Of a stretch of DNA of 64,000 nt, positions 32,662-40,551 are shown in pieces. The notes under the pieces are model-generated. The model did not search any database. It was not told where the DNA came from and was given only the letters and a program-made list of their open reading frames with translations. The stretch covers positions 1 to 64,000 of the forward strand of contig CALGRX010000002.1 of NCBI GenBank assembly GCA_937880755.1. Direction: 5' to 3'. Both the position numbers and the translations under genes were made by a program. Source of the DNA: an uncultured Clostridia bacterium (GTDB lineage: Bacteria > Bacillota > Clostridia > Christensenellales > UBA3700). Numbering within the stretch: position 1 is the first letter of the stretch; every line of letters starts with the position of its first letter.

Positions 32662-34851
32662 CTAATTCATTGCCTTGGGGTCAACCTCTACAAAAACCGA
32701 CGTGTTTTTGACGGTATTGCTACCCGCCGCATTGTATATCTCTCTAATTATTTCTTTTTCGTTTTGCCTCTTGATGCGGGCAATTATTTGGTATCTAAAC
32801 TTGTTTTGTATCCTTGCAACGGGCGATTTCATAGCGCGCATATACAAAAAGTCGTCCTGCTTATCTCTATACAGCTTTTGCATATCTCCGTATACGCCCT
32901 TAGCAAGTTGAATGACCTTATCCTCGTCTTCTCCGTTCATCAGCACCCTGACTATGGTAGAAAAGGGAGGGAATTGAGTGGTTTTTCTAATATTTATCTC
33001 TTTGGCGATAAAGCCCTCGTAGTCGCCGTCTACGGCAAAGCGATAGACGTAATGATGGGGTGAATAGGTCTGCAAAAATACCTTGCCCGCCTTTTCGCTT
33101 CTACCGGCTCTACCTGCAATTTGCGTAACGAGCTGATAGGTCCGCTCCGCCGACCTATATTCGGAATTATATAGGCTGATATCGGCGTCAAGTATGCCTA
33201 CGAGCGTGACGTTGCCGAAGTCGTGTCCCTTGGCTATCATCTGCGTTCCCACCAATATTTGCGCCTTTTGCGCCTCAAACGCCGACAAAATGTCGAGATA
33301 CGCCGTCTTGGTAGTGGTCGTTTCGTTATCCATTCTCAACACGCTGACGTCGGGAAGTATTTTTTTTATCTCTTCCACAACCCTCTGCGTACCCACCTTG
33401 CCGTACTTGATATCCTCGCTTCCGCACGACGGACAACGGTCTAGCATCCTATATCTTTTGCCACAATAGTGGCACTTGAGAAGATTGTCAGCAGAATGAT
33501 ATGTGAGCGACACGTCACAGTCCTCGCACTTAGCAACGTAACCGCACTTGCGACACATTACGAAGGAGCTGTGTCCTCTGCGATTGAGGAAAATCATCGC
33601 TTGTTCTCCGCGTGATATCGTCTCGACGAGTGATTTGCGCAACTGTACCGAAAAGATACCGTCGTTGCCACCTATTATCTCTTGCGACATATCTACGATT
33701 TTTATCTTAGGCATACCGTGAGAGCTTATTCTATGGGTCATTTTGACAAGCTGATACTCACCGTCGATTGCCAATTTATAGCTCTCAAGCGACGGCGTGG
33801 CGCTACCGAGTATTATCTTAGCGCCGTTGTATCTTGCTCTATACTGCGCTATATCTATCGTCTTGTATCTTGGATTGGAATCGCTGACGTAACTGCCGTC
33901 GTGCTCTTCGTCTATAATTATCAAGCCGACGTTTTCGATGGGTGCAAAGATAGCAGACCTTGCGCCCACCACGATTTTGGCTTGCCCGTCGTGAAGCTTC
34001 TTCCACTCGTCGAACCTCTCGCCGTCCGACAGTCCGCTATGTATCATTGCCACCGTATCGCCGAAGTATGCTCTAAAATTTTTGAGCATCTGCGGTGTAA
34101 GGGCAATCTCCGGCACTAGCATAATGCAACTTTTGCCCTCTTGGAGCATACGAGATATACTCTCTATGTACACCATCGTTTTGCCCGAACCCGTCACGCC
34201 GTGCAATAGCGTCGTCGTCTTGTCGGTGCTCTCTATCACGCTCAACGCTCGTCGTTGGTCGTCGCTGAGTTCCACTTGCTTTTTTTGTCCGACTATCTCG
34301 CCAAAAGGCGTGCGAGAGAGTTGCTTATTCTTCTTGACGACTATGCCCGATTTGATAAGCGAGTTGACTGCCGAAGCTCCGAATTCCTCGTTGATTTCAC
34401 TCAAAAACCTGCCGCCGTCTTTTAGCCTCTCTACGATTTGCTTTTGCGTTTTGGCTCTAACCGACAACGACTCTACCGCATCTTGATAATCTATTGCAAG
34501 CTCTACGAATAGCCTAGTCAACTCTTTGACTTTGCCACCTCTAAGTTTGGGGGGCAAAAAGAGCCTTAGGCTGTCGCAATATCTGATAAACATATTGTCT
34601 TTCATATATTGCATCAACTCGAGCATCTCGGGCTTGACGCAAGTAAAGTCGTCCAATTTGCTTATTATGGGCTTTAGATTATCTCTGTCGCTCTGCTCTA
34701 CTATATCAATACAAAAACCCTCGAGCCTTTGCGCTCCAAAGGGGACTTGAACTCTGTCGCCCTTGTTCAGTCGCAAATCTGAGGGAATGAAATAATCGAA
34801 TATTTTGTCTACTTGTTGACTGCTTATATCTACGACAACCCTTGCTATCAT
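32662..34851 (-). CDS. priA: Primosomal replication restart helicase PriA
   Basis: A 729-residue 3'-5' helicase that reloads the replisome at collapsed forks. The N-terminal fork-binding domain is followed by Walker A GVTGSGKT (about 216-223), DEEH (IIDEEHDGSY), a paired-Cys zinc region (CRKCGYVAKCEDCD and CHYCGKRYRMLDRCPSCG), and QIAGRAGR. Its start overlaps the coaBC stop by four bases. All key motifs are intact. Confidence 0.96.
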   Translation of the reverse strand: MIARVVVDISSQQVDKIFDYFIPSDLRLNKGDRVQVPFGAQRLEGFCIDIVEQSDRDNLKPIISKLDDFTCVKPEMLELMQYMKDNMFIRYCDSLRLFLPPKLRGGKVKELTRLFVELAIDYQDAVESLSVRAKTQKQIVERLKDGGRFLSEINEEFGASAVNSLIKSGIVVKKNKQLSRTPFGEIVGQKKQVELSDDQRRALSVIESTDKTTTLLHGVTGSGKTMVYIESISRMLQEGKSCIMLVPEIALTPQMLKNFRAYFGDTVAMIHSGLSDGERFDEWKKLHDGQAKIVVGARSAIFAPIENVGLIIIDEEHDGSYVSDSNPRYKTIDIAQYRARYNGAKIILGSATPSLESYKLAIDGEYQLVKMTHRISSHGMPKIKIVDMSQEIIGGNDGIFSVQLRKSLVETISRGEQAMIFLNRRGHSSFVMCRKCGYVAKCEDCDVSLTYHSADNLLKCHYCGKRYRMLDRCPSCGSEDIKYGKVGTQRVVEEIKKILPDVSVLRMDNETTTTKTAYLDILSAFEAQKAQILVGTQMIAKGHDFGNVTLVGILDADISLYNSEYRSAERTYQLVTQIAGRAGRSEKAGKVFLQTYSPHHYVYRFAVDGDYEGFIAKEINIRKTTQFPPFSTIVRVLMNGEDEDKVIQLAKGVYGDMQKLYRDKQDDFLYMRAMKSPVARIQNKFRYQIIARIKRQNEKEIIREIYNAAGSNTVKNTSVFVEVDPKAMN

Positions 34852-36032
34852 AACTTGATTATCTCGCTTGCTATCACGTGGGCAAGGCTACTCTTAGGTA
34901 CTTTTCCACTCTCAAAAATCTTGCCTTGGCTAGTAAAAATGCTAATCACGTTGGTGTCGCTGTCAAAGCCCGCTCCTTCCTTGGTCACGTCGTTTGCCAC
35001 GACCATATCGGCGTTTTTCTTGACTCTCTTTTGCTCAGCGTACTCATCCAGATTGGTAGTTTCGGCACAAAAAATCACCAACTTTTTGTCGCCCTTAGCT
35101 CTACCCACAGCCTCGGCAATATCTGGATTTTTTTCTAGTTCCAGCGTCACACTATCGCCTTTGATTTTGTTGTCGTACTTATTCTTAGGTCTATAATCGC
35201 TAGGCGCAGCCGCCTTGATGACGACGTCGACGCCGCCCAAATTGCTCATCACGGCGTCGTACATTTCTAACGTGGTTTTGACTCTCACCACTTGGTGTAG
35301 ATAGTCGGGAATTTCTACGCTGACTATTCCCGCAACCAAAGTGACCATTCCACCTCTTTTGGCTATGGCCTTGGCTAGTTCTATCCCCATTTTTCCACTT
35401 GAGCGATTGGTTATAAAGCGCACTCCGTCGATATTTTCTTGAGTTGCGCCTGCAGTAACCAGCACTCGCTTGCCGGCATAATCTTGCTTAGGCAATACCG
35501 TCTTGACGACTACGTCTACTATATCGCTCGGCTGGGCCATCTTACCTCGCCCGCTATCACCGCACGCAAGTCTACCCTCTATCGCGTCGACGAAGATATA
35601 ACCCTTTTCTTTGAGAGTCGCTATGTTGCTCTGTGTGGTAGGATTGTCGTACATTGCCGTATTCATTGCAGGTGCGATTATGACGGGGCATTTGAGCGCA
35701 AGTACCGTGGTCGTGAGCATATCGTCGGCTACTCCCGTGGCAAGTTTGGCAATTACGTTGGCGGTTGCGGGGGCTATCACGCATACGTCGGCTTTTTTGG
35801 CAAGCGAAATATGAGCCACTTCCCACTCTCGGTCGCGGTTGAACATATCGCTTACGCAAGGTCTGCCCGACAGTGTCTCAAAAGTGAGCGGCGCAACGAA
35901 TTGGGTAGCGTTGGCTGTCATAACTACGTCAACTTCCGCCTCCAACTTTTTGAGCCTCGACACTATCTCGCAAGACTTGTAACAGGCAATTCCGCCCGTC
36001 ACTCCCAACAATACGTTGATACCCTTAAGCAT
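34848..36032 (-). CDS. coaBC: Bifunctional CoaBC (coenzyme A biosynthesis)
   Basis: A 394-residue enzyme. The N-terminal CoaC half is a flavin-dependent phosphopantothenoylcysteine decarboxylase (GVTGGIACYKS; APAMNTAMYDNPTTQ; the active-site ACGDSGRGKM). The C-terminal CoaB half (from about 185) is the CTP-dependent ligase (VLVTAGATQENIDGVRFITNRSSGKMG; KKNADMVVANDV). It adds cysteine to phosphopantothenate and decarboxylates the product. It follows rpoZ directly and has no separate ribosome site visible. Confidence 0.96.
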   Translation of the reverse strand: MLKGINVLLGVTGGIACYKSCEIVSRLKKLEAEVDVVMTANATQFVAPLTFETLSGRPCVSDMFNRDREWEVAHISLAKKADVCVIAPATANVIAKLATGVADDMLTTTVLALKCPVIIAPAMNTAMYDNPTTQSNIATLKEKGYIFVDAIEGRLACGDSGRGKMAQPSDIVDVVVKTVLPKQDYAGKRVLVTAGATQENIDGVRFITNRSSGKMGIELAKAIAKRGGMVTLVAGIVSVEIPDYLHQVVRVKTTLEMYDAVMSNLGGVDVVIKAAAPSDYRPKNKYDNKIKGDSVTLELEKNPDIAEAVGRAKGDKKLVIFCAETTNLDEYAEQKRVKKNADMVVANDVTKEGAGFDSDTNVISIFTSQGKIFESGKVPKSSLAHVIASEIIKL

Positions 36033-36034
36033 AC

Positions 36035-36235
36035 TTATACGTTTTCTCTCTTGACTACGATTTTGCCTTCGTAAATCTCTTTGGCTGCAATAGAAATTGA
36101 CTTTTCACCCGTCTCTTGGTAGAGATTAGGGTTTTGGCTATCAAGTTGTCTTGCTCTCTTGGCAACTGCGCATACGAGAGCGTATCTGCACTCTGCTTTT
36201 TTGATAAGTTTGTCGATAGGTGGATCTATCATCAT
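36035..36235 (-). CDS. rpoZ: RNA polymerase omega subunit
   Basis: A 66-residue omega subunit that helps assemble RNA polymerase. It shows DPPIDKLIKKAECRYALVCAVAKRARQL, the family's conserved core, and a C-terminal helix with KSISIAAKEIYEGKI. Its ATG overlaps the gmk stop by four bases. The gmk-rpoZ-coaBC-priA order is the standard one. Confidence 0.95.
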   Translation of the reverse strand: MMIDPPIDKLIKKAECRYALVCAVAKRARQLDSQNPNLYQETGEKSISIAAKEIYEGKIVVKRENV

Positions 36236-36861
36236 AGGTCGTTACCTCCATATATTAAGTTATCTATAAACTTTTTGTTGTTGTCTACGCTACACTTTTG
36301 GGCTTTGATGATATTGATAATATCCTCCGCACCCTTTTCCGCATCCTCGTTGACTACGATATAGTCGTAGAAGACTGCTTGCTTTATCTCGTCGATAGCC
36401 GACTCGATACGCACTTTGAGTTGCTCTTCCGTCTCGGTATCCCTGCCCCTAAGCCTCTCTTCAATCGTCGAGCGATTGACCGGAGTTAGGAATATCATCA
36501 CGGCTTGCGGAAACTTGTTTTTGATATCGAGCGCGCCCTTGACGTCTATCTCTAGTACCACATCGAAGCCTTCTTCGAGTTTATCGAGAACCTTTTGTTT
36601 AGGCGTGCCGTAAAAGTTGCCGTACACTTGTTGGTGCTCCAATAGTTCACCGCCCGCAAGCATTTCTTTGAACCTATCTTTGGTGACGAAATAGTAGTTG
36701 ACGCCGTCAACTTCCCCCGGCCTCGGCTCTCTTGTCGTCACCGACACGGAATATTGAAGATTGGGATAATTGCGTATGGCGTGCGCCAATACCGTACCTT
36801 TTCCCGCGCCGGAAGGCCCCGACACTACTACAAGCAAACCTCTTTTTCTCTCGTTGGACAT
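36232..36861 (-). CDS. gmk: Guanylate kinase
   Basis: A 209-residue enzyme converting GMP to GDP. The P-loop GPSGAGKGT (about 15-23), the GMP-binding TTREPRPGEVDGVNYYFV and the later LEIDVKGALDIK are present. Only ten bases separate it from the YicC-family gene; the remA gene often found between them in Bacillota is absent. Confidence 0.97.
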   Translation of the reverse strand: MSNERKRGLLVVVSGPSGAGKGTVLAHAIRNYPNLQYSVSVTTREPRPGEVDGVNYYFVTKDRFKEMLAGGELLEHQQVYGNFYGTPKQKVLDKLEEGFDVVLEIDVKGALDIKNKFPQAVMIFLTPVNRSTIEERLRGRDTETEEQLKVRIESAIDEIKQAVFYDYIVVNEDAEKGAEDIINIIKAQKCSVDNNKKFIDNLIYGGNDL

Positions 36862-36871
36862 AGTACTTTCC

Positions 36872-37753
36872 TTATTCTATGTTTTGTATTTGCTCTCTGA
36901 TTTTTTCTATCAGATTTTTGAGAGCAAGCACCTTGTCGGTGACGTTGACGTTGCAACATTTGCTACCGATAGTGTTGGTTTCTCTATTCATTTCTTGCAC
37001 GATGAAGTCGAGTTTTTTACCTACCGCTCCACCCTCTTGGACTATTTGGTCAAAGTGAATAAGGTGCGCCTTGAGTCTCGTTATCTCCTCGTCCACGCAT
37101 ACTTTGTCACTATAAAAAGCCACTTCGTTGAGAAGTCTCGCTTCGTCGATCGATACGCCTTGAAGACTCTCTTCTATCCTATCTTTGAGTTTGGCTTTGT
37201 GCTCGCTTACCATATCGGGCGCGTACTTTTCTATCTCGTCTACCAAGCCTTTAAGTTGCTGGTTCTTGGCAAGCAAATCTTGCATAATCAGCCCGCCTTC
37301 CTTCTCTCTCATAGCGTTGAGATTGTCAAGAGCCGTGATAGTCGCTTGTTCTATGAGCCTTGCAAGGGTATCTTCGTCCTGCTCGTTAAGTTGAGTATTG
37401 ACGACCTCGGGCATACGCATAATCTCCGCCGTGCCGATATTGTTGACGCAACCGGTTGCATTAGCGATTTCCTCTGCAATAGCATAATATCTCTTGGCAA
37501 GTTCTATATCCGCCGTGACGTCCGCCTTGCACTCTCTATTGTCCTCGTAATTGACGAATACGTCGAAGTGTCCCCTCACCGCCTTGCCTTTGATAAGTCT
37601 ACGCACTAGGTCTTCGGCAAAGGTAAATCCCTTAGGGAGTTTGACTACCAAGTCCAAAAATCTGTGATTGACGGTCTTAATTTCTATCGTGACTTTTTGG
37701 CTATCGATTTCATTCACGCCCTTGCCGTAGCCCGTCATACTAAAAACACGCAT
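36872..37753 (-). CDS. YicC/YloC family endoribonuclease
   Basis: A 293-residue protein starting with the family hallmark MTGYGKG and containing EIKTVNHRFLDL, the YicC N-terminal domain, and the DUF1732 C-terminal part (EITRLKAHLIHFD..GKKLDFIVQEMNRETNTIGSK). Members degrade RNA and affect growth at stress. It heads the long minus-strand cluster, with its own promoter and GAGG before the ATG. Confidence 0.93.
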   Translation of the reverse strand: MRVFSMTGYGKGVNEIDSQKVTIEIKTVNHRFLDLVVKLPKGFTFAEDLVRRLIKGKAVRGHFDVFVNYEDNRECKADVTADIELAKRYYAIAEEIANATGCVNNIGTAEIMRMPEVVNTQLNEQDEDTLARLIEQATITALDNLNAMREKEGGLIMQDLLAKNQQLKGLVDEIEKYAPDMVSEHKAKLKDRIEESLQGVSIDEARLLNEVAFYSDKVCVDEEITRLKAHLIHFDQIVQEGGAVGKKLDFIVQEMNRETNTIGSKCCNVNVTDKVLALKNLIEKIREQIQNIE

Positions 37754-37781
37754 ATATGCCTCGTATTATTTTATTTACAAT

Positions 37782-37810
37782 AATATAACACATTATAAAA
37801 ATATTTACAA
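37782..37810 (-). promoter_or_regulatory. Promoter of the yicC-gmk-rpoZ cluster
   Basis: On minus: TTGTAA (37805-37810), 17 bases, TATATT (37782-37787). Confidence 0.65.
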
Positions 37811-37821
37811 GAAAAATTATA

Positions 37822-37847
37822 TAAAAAGAAAGGACTACGTGGTCCTT
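37822..37847 (-). terminator. Terminator of the zinc-ribbon membrane gene
   Basis: AAGGAC (37830-37835) pairs with GTCCTT (37842-37847); the minus strand then reads TTCTTTTTATAT. Confidence 0.75.
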
Positions 37848-37866
37848 CCTCTTAGAATATTACAAC

Positions 37867-38229
37867 TTAATTATTACAATGCCAATATATCCAATTGACC
37901 GTACTTTGAATATCAGCCAAAGTAGCATACATTATATAGAAAAATACGCCCATAGAAAATACGCTTAGACATATAGCGGCGATACGCAATTTAGCGGCTT
38001 TCCAATTATTCTCTTTGATTGCGATGGGCTTAAATCCCATACCCATTACCGACCCGAATAGTGGTGTAATAAATGCTAGCACCAACGAAACTATCGACCA
38101 CACGACTAAGCCCGAGCCTTTCTCTTTTTTGACTATTTTGCGCTCTGCATAGTTGTCGGTAGCGCAACCGCAGTCGGGACAAATAACGGCACTATCGTCA
38201 ATCTCTTTTCCACACTTTTTACAAAACAT
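37867..38229 (-). CDS. Zinc-ribbon membrane protein (DUF4190-like)
   Basis: A 120-residue protein. The N-terminal zinc ribbon has MFCKKCGKEIDDSAVICPDCGC (two CxxC pairs). Two hydrophobic segments follow (about 41-65 and 82-105), with a short basic loop between, the layout of small DUF4190-type proteins. Function is unknown. GGAAG lies before the ATG. A broken micro-gene for a one-helix membrane protein ends 15 bases upstream, and the two were probably one operon. Confidence 0.75.
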   Translation of the reverse strand: MFCKKCGKEIDDSAVICPDCGCATDNYAERKIVKKEKGSGLVVWSIVSLVLAFITPLFGSVMGMGFKPIAIKENNWKAAKLRIAAICLSVFSMGVFFYIMYATLADIQSTVNWIYWHCNN

Positions 38230-38243
38230 ACGCTACTTCCAAC

Positions 38244-38391
38244 TCAATAAGCAGCTATAATACCTACAACCGCAATAGAATATACGATTGATAAAACGAT
38301 GCACAATGCAAAATACACTACGCTTATCCAAATAGCCGACGTGCATTTCTTCCTCGATGACTCGTCGTCGATAGCAACTGCCGTTTTTCAT
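38244..38391 (-). pseudogene. Frameshifted 48-aa single-helix membrane protein
   Basis: From ATG 38391 the frame soon loses meaning, but reading one base fewer in the A5 run just after the start gives an open 48-codon frame to TGA 38244. It contains a charged start (DDESSRKK) and one long hydrophobic helix (VVYFALCIVLSIVYSIAVVGII). The whole is 148 bases, that is 49 codons plus one base. It may be a recent pseudogene, a phase-variable run or an assembly error. The family is unknown. Confidence 0.4.
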
Positions 38392-38562
38392 ATATATACT
38401 CTATTTTGCGTTACTACGCATTTATATTATACTATACTTTATTGTTTATTACATTCAACACATTTTGACAAAAAAATAAAAATGCACCTACTCAGGTCTT
38501 CTTATTTGTCCGACTTTTTGGGTGCAATTCAAAGTATCGTTTTTTATTTTTGTGCAAAAAAT
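38392..38562 (-). other. Gene-free stretch downstream of ligA
   Basis: No gene was recognised. A TGCACC/GGTGCA pairing (around 38482-38528) followed on minus by TTTTTATTTTTTT probably ends the ligA transcript, though the loop is long. The rest is AT-rich and should hold the promoter of the 38391 unit. Confidence 0.4.
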
Positions 38563-40509
38563 TTATGATTTTCCAATCATCGCAAGTAGTTGGGCTTCGT
38601 CAATTATTTTGATACCCAATTTGGTTGCTTTGTCTAGCTTTGAGCCTGCGTCCTCGCCTGCTACCACCAAATTTACGGCTTTGGACACGCTGTCGGCGGT
38701 CTTACCACCGTGTTCTTCTATCAGCTGTTTGGCTTGCGAACGCTTTAGCGTAGGGAGCGAGCCCGTCAATACTACGACGTAACCCGTCATTGCTCCGCTT
38801 CTCTTTTCCTCTTCCTTAATTTTTACGCCCAAAGCGTACAGTTCCTCAATGGCTTTGACGTGTTCGGGATTGGCAAAATAATCAATCACGCTATTAGCCA
38901 TAATCTCGCCAAAATCCTCGATTGCCGTCAAATCTTCTAAGCTAGCCCTTTGGAGATTTTCCATACTGCCGAATTTTTCTGCCAACTGTTTGGACGCTTT
39001 CTTGCCGATATTGGCTATACCAAGTGCAAAAATCAACCTTGCCAAAGTGGTATTTTTGCTATCGTTGATAGCAGTGAGAATATTGTTAATTTTGGTCTCC
39101 TTAAATCCCTCTATCCCTTCAAAGTCCTCGGCTTTCAATCTATAGATATCTACAAAATTGCTCAGCACGCCCTCTTCCATCAGCGTCTCTATCGTCTTTT
39201 CGCTAAGTCCCTCGATATTCATCGCCTCTTTGCTAACGAAGTGAGTCAAAGCCGACACGACGGCAGGTACGCAATTTTTGTAGTTGGTGCATTTGACGAA
39301 AGCGCCCTGCCACTCGACGGGGCTTCCGCAAGCGGGACATACCGTAGGTTTGTCAATTTCTTTTGAGTTAGGATAATGCTCCGCAACGCCCATAATCTCG
39401 GGAATGACGTCGTTGGACCTACGCACGAATACGCGACTGCCGATTTTGATATCCTTACGCAATATCTCGCTATAATTGTTGAGAGTCGCTCTCGACACGG
39501 TAACGCCCGCCAGCTCCACAGGCTCCAATATAGCAAGGGGATTGAGCTTGCCCGTCCTAGACACTTGCCACACTACGTCCTTGACGATGGTGGTAGCCTC
39601 TTGCGCCGGATACTTAAACGCCATCGCCCATCTCGGGAATTTTTCGGTAAAGCCAAGTCTTTCTCTCGTTGCCACGTCGTCAACTTTGATTACCGCTCCG
39701 TCAATGAGGAAGTCAAGGCTATCTCTGCTCTCGCCAATAGCGTCAACACCCGCGATAATATCGTCGATATCGTCGTATAACTCGAATTTTCCGCTCACCC
39801 TAAACTTGTTGTCACGCAAAAATTTTATCATATCGCTACCGCTCTCAAAAGGCTTGTCAATAAAGTTGACGTTGTATACGTTGACTTCGAGATTTCGCTC
39901 GGCGGTTACCTTTGGGTCGAGATTTCTTATTGCTCCTGCCACGCCGTTACGCGCGTTTTTTAGTGGAGTTACGCCCTCTTTGGCGTTGTATTTTTGCAGT
40001 TCGGATAGACGCATTATGCCTTCGCCCTGCACTTCCAACACGCCCTTATAATCTATCTTTAGAGGTACCGATTTGATAGTTTTGACTTGCGCGGTCACGT
40101 CCTCGCCTTCTACGCCGTTGCCTCGGGTCGCACCCCTAACCAGCTCGCCGTTTTCGTAAGTGAGGTTGATAGTCAGTCCGTCATATTTGTATTCCAAAGA
40201 ACAAGTCGGTAGCTTGCCGTCAGCCGTCTTGAGCTTTTCTAACCACGCTCTGAGTTCTTCCTTACTTTGGCATTTGTCAAGGCTGTATAGTCTACCCAAA
40301 TGGCGCACGCTCTCAAACTTGCTAAGAGGCTGACCTCCCACTCTAACGGTTGGGGAATCGGCTAGTACTACTCCGCTCGCCTTTTCCATTGCCACTAGTC
40401 GGTCATATAGCCTATCGTACTCTACGTCGGCTATTGTCGGTTCGTCAAGCACGTAATATTGATAAGCATATCGGTTGAGCTTGTCGACCAAAGCTCTCAT
40501 CTCGTCCAT
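38563..40509 (-). CDS. ligA: NAD-dependent DNA ligase
   Basis: A 648-residue ligase sealing nicks in replication. In order: the Ia/NTase domain with the adenylated Lys in EYKYDG (about 107-112), an OB fold, a four-Cys zinc finger (CPACGSPVEWQ...CTNYKNC), helix-hairpin-helix repeats and a C-terminal BRCT domain (from about 572, GYVVVLTGSLPTLKRSQ). Length is near the usual 670. AAGGAGAG precedes the ATG. It follows pcrA in the standard pcrA-ligA pair. Confidence 0.97.
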   Translation of the reverse strand: MDEMRALVDKLNRYAYQYYVLDEPTIADVEYDRLYDRLVAMEKASGVVLADSPTVRVGGQPLSKFESVRHLGRLYSLDKCQSKEELRAWLEKLKTADGKLPTCSLEYKYDGLTINLTYENGELVRGATRGNGVEGEDVTAQVKTIKSVPLKIDYKGVLEVQGEGIMRLSELQKYNAKEGVTPLKNARNGVAGAIRNLDPKVTAERNLEVNVYNVNFIDKPFESGSDMIKFLRDNKFRVSGKFELYDDIDDIIAGVDAIGESRDSLDFLIDGAVIKVDDVATRERLGFTEKFPRWAMAFKYPAQEATTIVKDVVWQVSRTGKLNPLAILEPVELAGVTVSRATLNNYSEILRKDIKIGSRVFVRRSNDVIPEIMGVAEHYPNSKEIDKPTVCPACGSPVEWQGAFVKCTNYKNCVPAVVSALTHFVSKEAMNIEGLSEKTIETLMEEGVLSNFVDIYRLKAEDFEGIEGFKETKINNILTAINDSKNTTLARLIFALGIANIGKKASKQLAEKFGSMENLQRASLEDLTAIEDFGEIMANSVIDYFANPEHVKAIEELYALGVKIKEEEKRSGAMTGYVVVLTGSLPTLKRSQAKQLIEEHGGKTADSVSKAVNLVVAGEDAGSKLDKATKLGIKIIDEAQLLAMIGKS

Positions 40510-40533
40510 ATTCTCTCCTTATTTTGCATTTTT

Positions 40534-40549
40534 GTCGATACGTATCGAC
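40534..40549. repeat. Dispersed palindrome, copy 1 (between pcrA and ligA)
   Basis: GTCGATACGTATCGAC is a perfect 16-base palindrome, two bases after the pcrA stop codon. On the minus strand it continues CAAAAA, as in the copies at 56811 and 63785. Confidence 0.7.
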
Positions 40550-40551
40550 TT

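Noticed and set aside
38299..38568. 89-codon + strand ORF after the zinc-ribbon gene
   Set aside because: No ribosome site, composition of a non-coding AT-rich spacer, and it overlaps the ligA end.
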